A stretch of DNA of 64,000 nucleotides, from the NCBI RefSeq assembly GCF_027923385.1, contig NZ_BSEC01000007.1, positions 1 to 64,000 of the forward strand, written 5' to 3'. The notes under the pieces are model-generated. The model was not told the origin of the DNA, ran no database searches, and worked only from the letters and a program-made list of their open reading frames with translations. This document shows positions 57,523 to 64,000 of the stretch, in pieces (position 1 is the stretch's first letter; each line of letters opens with the position of its first letter). Source of the DNA: Methylocystis echinoides. Lineage in GTDB: Bacteria > Pseudomonadota > Alphaproteobacteria > Rhizobiales > Beijerinckiaceae. The position numbers and the translations under genes are program-made.

Positions 57523-58296
57523 TTACTCGCCAGTAAGAAGGGCGACGCCTTCCTTGCCAAGGAGGCGATGGACGTTCATCAGAAGCTGCAACACGACGCC
57601 GAAAACGCCGAGCGCCATCCATCCGAAGAACACGAAGCCCCAGTGCAGCGGCGCCACGAACAGTTCTTCCATGAACCAGAAGGTATGGCCCCACTCGTTC
57701 AGGCCAACGTTCGGAATGATCATGAACGGGCCAATCGACACGATCAGATATGCGAGCGAGTAGCCCTTCGAGAAGTACGGAATCCGTGTCTTCGCATGGA
57801 AGAAGCAGCCCACTGCCAGGATCGAGTAGATCGGGTAGCTCATGTAGAATTCGATGATATGCGACGGGGTGAAGTCGGTGTCGCGAATCACCGTCATATG
57901 CCAAGTGCCGTCTTGCTCGGTGAAGAAGGAGGCACCCCAATAAATGGCTGCCGCGTAGACAACGAGCCATTTCACGTTGTCGACGATGGCGCGCATCTCC
58001 TGACGCGGCGTCACGGTCGACATGTCACGAACACGAGTCTTCCACAGATAGCCAGCGAGGGCTAACCCGGACATGAGCTCCAGAGGAATTTCCGTCCAAA
58101 GAATGCTCATCCAGTAGGTTTGGAATTCGGGCGCAAAAGAGTCAAGACCAGCACGCCAGCCGTAGATCTGTTCGTAAATTCGAACGATCAGATAAAAGCT
58201 GTTGAGGAGCGCAAGTCCAATCCAAAGTCCCCTGAGGTCAACGATCGGCTTGGCTTCGTCAGCCACGCCCACCGCAGTCTGCGTTGATATGCTCAT
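57523..58296 (-). CDS. pmoC: particulate methane monooxygenase subunit C
   Basis: 257 aa from the ATG at 58296 (GGAG 9 bp before; the longer frame is not accepted), normal length for PmoC. Several membrane helices. Copper-site residues are present: Asp129, His133 and His146 (DGTWH, TPSH), equal to Asp156/His160/His173 of M. capsulatus, and Asn200, His204, His218 (NEWGH, LHWGF), equal to Asn227/His231/His245. PmoC is part of the membrane complex oxidising methane to methanol. No pmoA or pmoB follows, so it must work with subunits encoded elsewhere or serve under stress. Confidence 0.95.
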   Translation of the reverse strand: MSISTQTAVGVADEAKPIVDLRGLWIGLALLNSFYLIVRIYEQIYGWRAGLDSFAPEFQTYWMSILWTEIPLELMSGLALAGYLWKTRVRDMSTVTPRQEMRAIVDNVKWLVVYAAAIYWGASFFTEQDGTWHMTVIRDTDFTPSHIIEFYMSYPIYSILAVGCFFHAKTRIPYFSKGYSLAYLIVSIGPFMIIPNVGLNEWGHTFWFMEELFVAPLHWGFVFFGWMALGVFGVVLQLLMNVHRLLGKEGVALLTGE

Positions 58297-58384
58297 TGTT
58301 GATCTCCGTTTTCCCGGGGGGAAACGTTTCCTCCGGTGACGCAAATGTCCTCGACTTTGCAATTGATTGCAGCTAGTCTGGTTT

Positions 58385-58400
58385 GACAATAATGATGCCA
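58385..58400 (-). promoter_or_regulatory. sigma-54-like promoter candidate for pmoC
   Basis: On the minus strand TGGCATCATTATTGTC matches the -24/-12 pattern TGGCAC-N5-TTGC except GT in place of GC. It would give a leader of about 77 nt to the pmoC ATG. Weak by itself. Confidence 0.3.
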
Positions 58401-58402
58401 AG

Positions 58403-58443
58403 TCTGCCAGCGCATCTGCCAGATTCGATACAAAGTTTGCCAA
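58403..58443. promoter_or_regulatory. direct repeats in the pmoC-regulator intergenic region
   Basis: TCTGCCAG at 58403 and 58415 and TTTGCCAA at 58436: starts 12 and 21 bp apart, roughly one and two helical turns, as for AraC-family binding sites. They lie just before the GlxA-like gene and behind the pmoC promoter candidate. Confidence 0.5.
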
Positions 58444-58458
58444 TCATTGGGGCGTGCG

Positions 58459-59454
58459 ATGGATGTCGTAGTTCTTGGCTACCGCAACTGCATCGGATCG
58501 GCGTTTCTTGGCGCTTCTGACTTGCTCACGATGAGCCTCCGGATGCTCGCAAAGTCGACCAAGCCGCTCCCATTCGAGGTTGTCACCGCCAGCTTCAGCG
58601 GTGAGCCATTCCAAGACGGAAACAAAAGGCGCCTAGAGGTCGCCAAAGGCCTCGAGTCGATCAAATCCTCCGGTGCGATCATAGTTCCGGGATACATCTG
58701 TGATGGAACAAATCGACTCGATCTCTCACCTGAGATCGGCGCAATCGCAGCATGGTTGAGGCATCAACACGCACTTGGAGCCACCGTGTGCGCCTCTTGC
58801 AACGGAGTTTTGGTTCTTGGACAAGCTGGCCTTCTAGACGGAAGGCGGTGCACAACCACGTGGTGGCGTCACGACGATTTAAAAGGCCATTTTCCTCGCG
58901 CACAGGTTGTCTGGGGCGCGTCTCTTATCGAAGATAATCGTATCGTCACCGCCGGCGGTCCGTTGTCGTGGATCGATCTTTCGCTACGGGTCATTCGCTC
59001 CCTTTGCGGCGATGATGCCGCGAAAATGGCGGCAGATTTCACGGTTGTCGATACCACGCCGTCCACTCAGACGGTTTATATTCCTCCTGGTCATTTAGCC
59101 GCGTCCAACCAGTTCTTGCTGGAAGCAGAGCGCGCCATTCGCCAGGCTGGCGACGCGCCGCTAACGGCTCGGCAACTCGCCGTCGCACTTAATTCCTCAG
59201 AAAGAACTCTCCATAGGCGTCTAAAAGAAATTTCTGGAGAGACGCCCAAAAGTTTTATCGATCGGGTGCGCTTTGAGAAGGCGCGGACGTTGCTTGAGAC
59301 GACAGCACACTCAATCAAGGAACTGGCGCAGACATCAGGATATTCGGATCAAGCCAGCTTTCGTCGCGCTTTTCTGCGGTATTCAGGAATGACCCCCGGC
59401 GCCTATCGGACATGGATAAAGGCCCGAAGTGGGGGCGCGCCGAAAACACACTAA
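58459..59454 (+). CDS. GlxA-type (DJ-1/PfpI plus AraC) transcriptional regulator
   Basis: 331 aa from the ATG at 58459. N-terminal DJ-1/PfpI-like domain (DVVVLGYRNCIGSAFLGASD, GAIIVPGYICDG, GATVCASCNGVLVLGQAGLL with Cys at the elbow), C-terminal AraC double helix-turn-helix (LTARQLAVALNSSERTLHRRL and HSIKELAQTSGYSDQASFRRAF). Divergent from pmoC, with direct repeats between, so it probably controls the pmoC block and itself. Ligand unknown. Confidence 0.9.
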   Translation: MDVVVLGYRNCIGSAFLGASDLLTMSLRMLAKSTKPLPFEVVTASFSGEPFQDGNKRRLEVAKGLESIKSSGAIIVPGYICDGTNRLDLSPEIGAIAAWLRHQHALGATVCASCNGVLVLGQAGLLDGRRCTTTWWRHDDLKGHFPRAQVVWGASLIEDNRIVTAGGPLSWIDLSLRVIRSLCGDDAAKMAADFTVVDTTPSTQTVYIPPGHLAASNQFLLEAERAIRQAGDAPLTARQLAVALNSSERTLHRRLKEISGETPKSFIDRVRFEKARTLLETTAHSIKELAQTSGYSDQASFRRAFLRYSGMTPGAYRTWIKARSGGAPKTH

Positions 59455-59506
59455 AGAGTCGAATCTTATAGCTACTAGAAGAAGCACATCAGTCGGAGCA
59501 AACGTA

Positions 59507-60169
59507 GTGTCTGTTCGAATAGACGCCTTTGATGCCTTCGGGACTATATTTGACGTGCAATCCGCGACCCTCAGTTATCCAGACGTCCTCGGGCACAAAG
59601 CGGATCAGCTTGCTTTTCTCTGGCGCGCGAAGCAGCTCGAATATACCTGGGTCTCAAACAGCCTCGGGCGTTACGAGCCGTTCGACGTGCTGACCGCCAG
59701 AGCATTGGATTTTGCTCTTGAAACTCTCGGCTTTGGCGCGAACCATTCCATTCGAACGGAACTTCTCAAAGCGTATGTACGGCTGGCAATATTTCCTGAC
59801 GTACTCCCAGCACTCGAGCGCTTGAAATCAGCTGATCGCAAGGTGGTGATATTTAGCAATGCTCCCCGACGGATGCTAAAGGACTCGTTGGCGGGCTCGG
59901 AGATCGGTCATATGATCGACGAAGTCGTTTCGGTTGAGCAAGCGATGGTCTTTAAGCCAGACCCAAGAGCTTATGCTCTCCTGGATCGATGGCGAAAGGA
60001 TCCGAGTGAGCTTGTATTTTATTCATCAAACCGATGGGATATTGCGGGGGCGGCGTCGTTTGGGCTGCGGGCCATTTGGATTAATCGAAGACGCAGCGCG
60101 GATGAGTATCTCGATTTAACTCCAGCTGGTGTCTCCGAGACGATGATTGGCGCTGTCTCAATGACGTAA
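59507..60169 (+). CDS. haloacid dehalogenase, type II family
   Basis: 220 aa from a GTG at 59507 (CGGAG 9 bp before). HAD motifs: IDAFDAFGTIFDV with nucleophile Asp9, IFSNAPRRML, KPDPRAYALL with the conserved Lys, and FYSSNRWDIAGAASFGL. The SSNxWD segment is typical of (S)-2-haloacid dehalogenases, which split C-halogen bonds in short haloacids. It follows the GlxA-like gene by 52 bp and may be cotranscribed. Substrate not proven. Confidence 0.87.
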   Translation: MSVRIDAFDAFGTIFDVQSATLSYPDVLGHKADQLAFLWRAKQLEYTWVSNSLGRYEPFDVLTARALDFALETLGFGANHSIRTELLKAYVRLAIFPDVLPALERLKSADRKVVIFSNAPRRMLKDSLAGSEIGHMIDEVVSVEQAMVFKPDPRAYALLDRWRKDPSELVFYSSNRWDIAGAASFGLRAIWINRRRSADEYLDLTPAGVSETMIGAVSMT

Positions 60170-60402
60170 CAAGCGCAATTCAACAGTCCGCGATTTCGGC
60201 GATTCCCGCTATGTAGCGCAACACTATACCACCACCAGGAAACACCTACCTTCTTTGCCTCAATCGCGAAGCCTGTCCCGCGCCCGTAGTTTTTCCGTAA
60301 GTCCGTATGCCCGTTTCTGCGATGTAGTCGCTCGCCCTATTCTGCGCATCCGAGGGCTTGCTCGGGTGGAGCCGAGCCGCGCCTCACGCAGGAGGGCAAG
60401 CC
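60170..60402. other. flank of an IS110-type element, no gene
   Basis: GC-rich stretch ending in GGAGGGCAAGCC before the IS110 start codon; probably the left part of that element. No gene found. Confidence 0.4.
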
Positions 60403-60486
60403 ATGGGCCATTGTGCAGAAGTTTTTGTCGGCATTGACGTCGCCAAGACGCGGAACGCGATCGCTATGGCGCGACAATCAGCGTGA
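60403..60486 (+). pseudogene. IS110-family transposase, N-terminal fragment
   Basis: 27 codons, MGHCAEVFVGIDVAKTRNAI..., the exact start seen in IS110 transposases (GIDVAK with the first catalytic Asp). A TGA ends it, and an IS66 copy begins 16 bp later, so the rest is lost or displaced. Confidence 0.75.
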
Positions 60487-60584
60487 GAGGCCTTATTGAC
60501 TGTAAGCGGTGCGAGCGGTACACCTCGTAAAATTCTAATCGGCGGGCGATCCTCTTCGCATGATTTGGGGGTGAGGAGGATTGG

Positions 60585-61025
60585 ATGGATCATTCCATGC
60601 TTGAAGCCATGCATGAAGGCAGAACGTATCAGCGGGTGGAGGTGATCACCGGGAGCCGGCGTCGGCGCAGTTGGGCGTCGGCAGAGAAGGCCCGGATCGT
60701 CGCCGAGAGCCTGGCGCCGAACGCGAACATATCGGATGTCGCTCGACGCAACGGCGTGAGCCGTGGACTATTGACGGTCTGGCGCCGACAGACCCGGGAG
60801 GCGCTAAAGACGCCCGACCATGTATCGCTGTTCGCAGCGGTGCGGTTGAGAGGTGACGAGGAACGGCGGGGCAACGCCGCCGCGATTGACGAGGAGAACG
60901 AGGCGGCCTCAGTCGCGTCCTGCGCGATCGAGATTTCGATGGGGGATGCGACGATCCGTGTCCCGAAGGGCGCGGACGGCGCGACGGTCGATGCAGTGAT
61001 TTCGGCGCTGCGTCGCTCGCGATGA
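60585..61025 (+). CDS. tnpA: IS66 accessory protein TnpA
   Basis: 146 aa. Helix-turn-helix of the IS66 OrfA type (SWASAEKARIVAESLAPNA, ISDVARRNGVSRGLLTVWRR) and a C-terminal domain ending DGATVDAVISALRRSR. Needed with TnpB for transposition. Overlaps tnpB by 4 bp. Identical to copy 2 at 63516-63956. Confidence 0.9.
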   Translation: MDHSMLEAMHEGRTYQRVEVITGSRRRRSWASAEKARIVAESLAPNANISDVARRNGVSRGLLTVWRRQTREALKTPDHVSLFAAVRLRGDEERRGNAAAIDEENEAASVASCAIEISMGDATIRVPKGADGATVDAVISALRRSR

Positions 61026-61378
61026 TCTCCATCGGCGCGCAGCGACGCGTGTTTGTATCGACGCGGCCAGTCGATTTCCGTAAGGGTGTACACGGTCTCG
61101 TCGCGCTCGTGGCGGAAGATTTGAAGTGCAATCCTTACTGCGGCGATGTCTATGTGTTCCGCGCCAAGCGCAAGGATCGTCTGAAGCTCCTCCTCTTCGA
61201 CGGCTCGGGAACAGTGCTGGCGACCAAGTGGCTGGAGAACAGCGACTTCGCTTGGCCGCCGGTACAGGACGGCGTGATCGCTCTGACACCGACGCAGTTC
61301 GCGATGTTGTTCGATGGCTTGTCGGAATGGGCGCGGATCGTGCCGAAGGCGGTGACGAAGCCGAATAAAACGGCGTGA
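61022..61378 (+). CDS. tnpB: IS66 accessory protein TnpB
   Basis: 118 aa of the IS66 Orf2 family: RVFVSTRPVDFRKGVHGLVA, YVFRAKRKDRLKLLLFDGSG and WPPVQDGVIALTPTQF. Function not defined biochemically. Coupled to tnpA. Confidence 0.92.
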   Translation: MISIGAQRRVFVSTRPVDFRKGVHGLVALVAEDLKCNPYCGDVYVFRAKRKDRLKLLLFDGSGTVLATKWLENSDFAWPPVQDGVIALTPTQFAMLFDGLSEWARIVPKAVTKPNKTA

Positions 61379-61428
61379 CATAGCTGCATTCGCTGGAGCT
61401 CCCGCGGGCGCGGTGGTACATTCACATC

Positions 61429-62991
61429 ATGGCGCTTCGCTCCACGCCCCTTCCATCGGATCCGGCTCTGCTGACGGAGCTGGCGCTCGCGCTCGAAGCG
61501 GAAAACGAGACGCTGCGGACAACGATCGTGACGCTGAAAGCGCTGATTTTTGGCGCGCGCTCCGAGCGCTTTGCCGGGCTGGGCTCAGAGCAACTCGCGC
61601 TCGACCTTTTGGATGATCGCGCCGAGGAGACGCGGAAGACGGCGGCGGGGAACGACGACGTTCCGCCAGGCGAGCCAGCCAGAAACACACCACGCAAAAA
61701 GGCCGAGCGCAACATTGGGAAGCTGCCCGAGCATCTTCCCCGCTGCGAGCGCGTGATCGAGCCGGCGACGACGCTGTGTCCCTGCTGCAAAGGAAAAATG
61801 CATCGCATCGGAGAGGATGTGAGCGAGGCGCTCGACCGCGTTCCGGCCGTGCTGCGTGTCTTGCGCACGATTCGGCCCAAATATGCGTGCCGGGCTTGTG
61901 AAAGCGCAGTCGTGCAGGCGCCAGCGCCGGCGCAATTGATCGAAGGCGGCATGGTCTCGACGGCGCTCGTCGCCCATATTGCCGTCGCCAAATACGGCTG
62001 GTTGTCGACCCTCTACCGTCAGACCGCCATCCTTGCCGGCCAGGGCGCCGTCGTCGATCGGCAGACGCTGGCGCGCTGGATGAAGCGGACGGCCTGGATG
62101 CTGAAGGGGCTCTATGATCTGCAATTGGCGGTGATGCATCGCTGTCCGCGGCTCTTCTGCGACGAGACGCCGATGCCTGTGCTGGCGCCCGGGCATGTGA
62201 AGCTCCGACAGTTCTGGGCGCATGCGACCGACGACCGCCCGTGGGCGGGACCTGCTCCGCCTGCCGTCGCCTATGTGTTCGCTGGAGGCCGCAGCAAGAA
62301 GGAGATCGCATCGCAGCTTTCCGGCTTTACAGGGATCTTGCAGGTTGACGGCTACGCCGCCTACAAGGCTCTGGTTAAAGACGAGCGCGCCGAGAGCCGC
62401 ATCACGCTCGCCTTCTGCCTCACTCACGCACGTCGCAAGTTCGTCGCGGTGTTCAAGACGACGAACTCGCCATTCGCCAAAGAGGTCATCGAGACGATCG
62501 CAATGGTCTATGCGATCGAGAAGCGCATTCGCGGCAAAAGCGCCGACGAGCGGCACGCTATCCGGCACGTGGAGACAAAGCCGATCATGGAGGCGCTACA
62601 CGCCCGCTTGGTCGTCGTGCGCGATGGACTGTCGCAAATCTCGCCGCTGACCAAGGCGATCAACTACACGCTCGCTCATTGGAGCGGACTGACGCGCTTT
62701 CTCGGTGACGGCCGCATCGAGCCGGACACCAACATCGTTGAGCGCCCTATTCGCTCGATCGCCATCGGCAAACGCAACTCACTTTTCGCCGGCGACAATG
62801 GCGGCGCAGAAACATGGGCGATCCTCTCTTCGCTGATTCAGACGGCGAAGCTCAATGGCGTCGATCCGGAGACGTGGCTCGCAGATGTGCTGGAGCGCAT
62901 GGTCTCCGGCGCGACGACCAACAACCAACTCGCCGAGCTTCTGGCGTGGAACTGGAAAGCTGCGCGTGAACAAGGCAAATCGGCGGCTTGA
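61429..62991 (+). CDS. tnpC: IS66 transposase TnpC
   Basis: 520 aa. Leucine-rich N-end, zinc-finger-like CPCCKGKMH and CRACES, then the DDE core: CDETPMPVLAPG, LQVDGYAAYKALV with CLTHARRKFVAVF, and RIEPDTNIVERPIRSIAIGK; C-terminal IS66_C segment LADVLERM. Complete. Confidence 0.94.
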   Translation: MALRSTPLPSDPALLTELALALEAENETLRTTIVTLKALIFGARSERFAGLGSEQLALDLLDDRAEETRKTAAGNDDVPPGEPARNTPRKKAERNIGKLPEHLPRCERVIEPATTLCPCCKGKMHRIGEDVSEALDRVPAVLRVLRTIRPKYACRACESAVVQAPAPAQLIEGGMVSTALVAHIAVAKYGWLSTLYRQTAILAGQGAVVDRQTLARWMKRTAWMLKGLYDLQLAVMHRCPRLFCDETPMPVLAPGHVKLRQFWAHATDDRPWAGPAPPAVAYVFAGGRSKKEIASQLSGFTGILQVDGYAAYKALVKDERAESRITLAFCLTHARRKFVAVFKTTNSPFAKEVIETIAMVYAIEKRIRGKSADERHAIRHVETKPIMEALHARLVVVRDGLSQISPLTKAINYTLAHWSGLTRFLGDGRIEPDTNIVERPIRSIAIGKRNSLFAGDNGGAETWAILSSLIQTAKLNGVDPETWLADVLERMVSGATTNNQLAELLAWNWKAAREQGKSAA

Positions 62992-62998
62992 TCCGCCG

Positions 62999-63432
62999 TC
63001 AACGCAACAGGTTCGGCTCGCTCGCCGTTTCCGCGTCCCGCGTGTCCGAGCAGATTGACTCTTTGATCAGCCGCTCCGTCGTCTGCTCGAAATAGATCCA
63101 AAGGTCCGTGTGCAGGTCGGAAAATTGCCGCCATACGACGGTGTCGAAAAAGCGCCGCGGCGCTCTCACCATGATCGTTGTGCGGCGTTGCCGCGGATAG
63201 CGGAAGGGACGCACGCCGTAGCGTCGGCACAGAGCGACGAACAAACGCACCGACCATTCGTCCGGGCAGGGTGAACTTCATCTCGACGGGAGGATCGCTG
63301 CGCGCCGCCTCATCGAGCTTTGCCCTCAACCGATCGGCCGCTGCGCCGGCCGCCTCGCGCTCGCTCGCGCTCGTCGAGCCAAAATACAGCGCTTCGACTT
63401 TCTTTAGTCGCTCGCGAAGCTGGTCCTCGATC
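62999..63432 (-). pseudogene. conserved alphaproteobacterial hypothetical gene, broken
   Basis: The minus-strand reading, IEDQLRERLKKVEALYFGS, SDPPVEMKFTLP, then WSVRLFVALCRRYGVRPFRY and FFDTVVWRQFSDLHTDLWIYFEQ, forms one protein only if a single extra base near 63262 is removed. The 5' end is cut by IS66 copy 2 at 63433. Family resembles plasmid-borne DUF2786-like proteins; function unknown. Confidence 0.6.
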
Positions 63433-63515
63433 GTAAGCGGTGCGAGCGGTACACCTCGTAAAATTCTAATCGGCGGGCGATCCTCTTCGCATGATTTGGG
63501 GGTGAGGAGGATTGG

Positions 63516-63956
63516 ATGGATCATTCCATGCTTGAAGCCATGCATGAAGGCAGAACGTATCAGCGGGTGGAGGTGATCACCGGGAGCCGGCGTCGGCGCA
63601 GTTGGGCGTCGGCAGAGAAGGCCCGGATCGTCGCCGAGAGCCTGGCGCCGAACGCGAACATATCGGATGTCGCTCGACGCAACGGCGTGAGCCGTGGACT
63701 ATTGACGGTCTGGCGCCGACAGACCCGGGAGGCGCTAAAGACGCCCGACCATGTATCGCTGTTCGCAGCGGTGCGGTTGAGAGGTGACGAGGAACGGCGG
63801 GGCAACGCCGCCGCGATTGACGAGGAGAACGAGGCGGCCTCAGTCGCGTCCTGCGCGATCGAGATTTCGATGGGGGATGCGACGATCCGTGTCCCGAAGG
63901 GCGCGGACGGCGCGACGGTCGATGCAGTGATTTCGGCGCTGCGTCGCTCGCGATGA
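63516..63956 (+). CDS. tnpA: IS66 accessory protein TnpA, copy 2
   Basis: 146 aa, identical in sequence to the product of 60585-61025, with the same SWASAEKARIVAESLAPNA helix-turn-helix. Overlaps the start of a second tnpB by 4 bp. Confidence 0.9.
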   Translation: MDHSMLEAMHEGRTYQRVEVITGSRRRRSWASAEKARIVAESLAPNANISDVARRNGVSRGLLTVWRRQTREALKTPDHVSLFAAVRLRGDEERRGNAAAIDEENEAASVASCAIEISMGDATIRVPKGADGATVDAVISALRRSR

Positions 63957-64000
63957 TCTCCATCGGCGCGCAGCGACGCGTGTTTGTATCGACGCGGCCA
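63953..64000 (+). CDS. tnpB: IS66 accessory protein TnpB, copy 2 (partial)
   Basis: First 16 codons only, MISIGAQRRVFVSTRP, identical to the start of the copy at 61022. Continues past the window end. Confidence 0.85.
   Translation, partial: MISIGAQRRVFVSTRP

Larger units (their letters stand above)
60502..62998 (+). mobile_element. IS66-family element, copy 1
   Basis: Left end GTAAGCGGTGCGAGCGG at 60502, followed by tnpA, tnpB and tnpC. The matching right end (…CGCTTAC) was not found; the last recognisable IS base is the tnpC stop, and a broken host-like gene begins within a few bases. The right end may be deleted. Confidence 0.8.
63433..64000 (+). mobile_element. IS66-family element, copy 2 (cut by window end)
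   Basis: Starts with the same GTAAGCGGTGCGAGCGG end and matches 60502-61069 base for base as far as I compared, offset 2931 bp. The rest lies outside the window. Confidence 0.85.

Noticed and set aside
62992..63432. right terminal repeat of IS66 copy 1
   Set aside because: No CGCTTAC-type complement of the left end was found in the stretch.

Overview
The window looks like part of a large conjugative plasmid (or an integrative conjugative element) of a type II methanotroph, Alphaproteobacteria, Methylocystis/Methylosinus group. The organism call rests on a complete particulate methane monooxygenase subunit C gene (pmoC, 57523-58296) with both sets of copper-ligand residues, high GC, and alphaproteobacterial plasmid gene families. 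No replication initiator, rRNA, tRNA or CRISPR array was seen, so plasmid versus ICE cannot be decided here.

Layout. 1-7542: DNA-metabolism genes (start of a topoisomerase IA gene, a PolB-type 3'-5' exonuclease, a RecD2-like helicase with a zinc-ribbon partner, a Mop protein, a UvrD-like helicase with an SRAP protein). 8216-9590: a ParA-like ATPase and a small DNA-binding protein arranged like IncP TraL/TraK. 9896-10735: a LuxR/TraR-type quorum-sensing regulator facing away from a complete VirB/VirD4 type IV secretion operon (10984-22593), followed by a stand-alone LPD7 protein. 23618-27530: an XRE regulator and a cargo block (DUF2182, DUF1326, SDR, DUF938). 28098-32228: VirD2-like relaxase, MobC-like accessory protein, KorB-like ParB, ParA and a DUF736 protein, all on the minus strand, with a clear IncP/Ti-type nic site and adjoining inverted repeat (oriT) at 29704-29740. 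33251-39140: DUF2493, Toprim primase-like, large ParB-like and DUF932 genes, several with structured leaders.

39316-43639 is a graveyard of metal-efflux gene remnants (CusA, CDF), an IS fragment and a 5'-truncated Tn3-family transposase with an intact right 38-bp end. 43992-48589 is a defence island: a type II-short CBASS operon (CD-NTase, E2-like protein, patatin phospholipase) with a divergent CapW-type WYL regulator and an additional MNT-like nucleotidyltransferase behind it. 48700-54556 is a three-level nest: an IS21 element inside an IS256 element inside an ISL3 element, the inner two with recognisable target duplications.

54729-60169 is the methanotrophy island: pmoC without pmoA or pmoB, then ftsH, then a secreted, C-terminally anchored protein that may be PmoD/AmoD-like, with a divergent GlxA/AraC-type regulator and a haloacid dehalogenase. 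The window ends in an IS110 fragment and two identical IS66 copies (the second cut by the window edge) around a broken conserved gene.

How the parts work together. Relaxase, MobC, oriT, coupling protein and T4SS form a self-transfer system. Two identical-arm palindromes (CCTGTC-N6-GACAGG), one before the luxR gene and virB operon and one before parA, suggest that one LuxR-type regulator links transfer and partition. Three GTGGTTYRAACCAC palindromes near parA suggest autoregulation or a centromere. CBASS and the pmoC-ftsH block are cargo.
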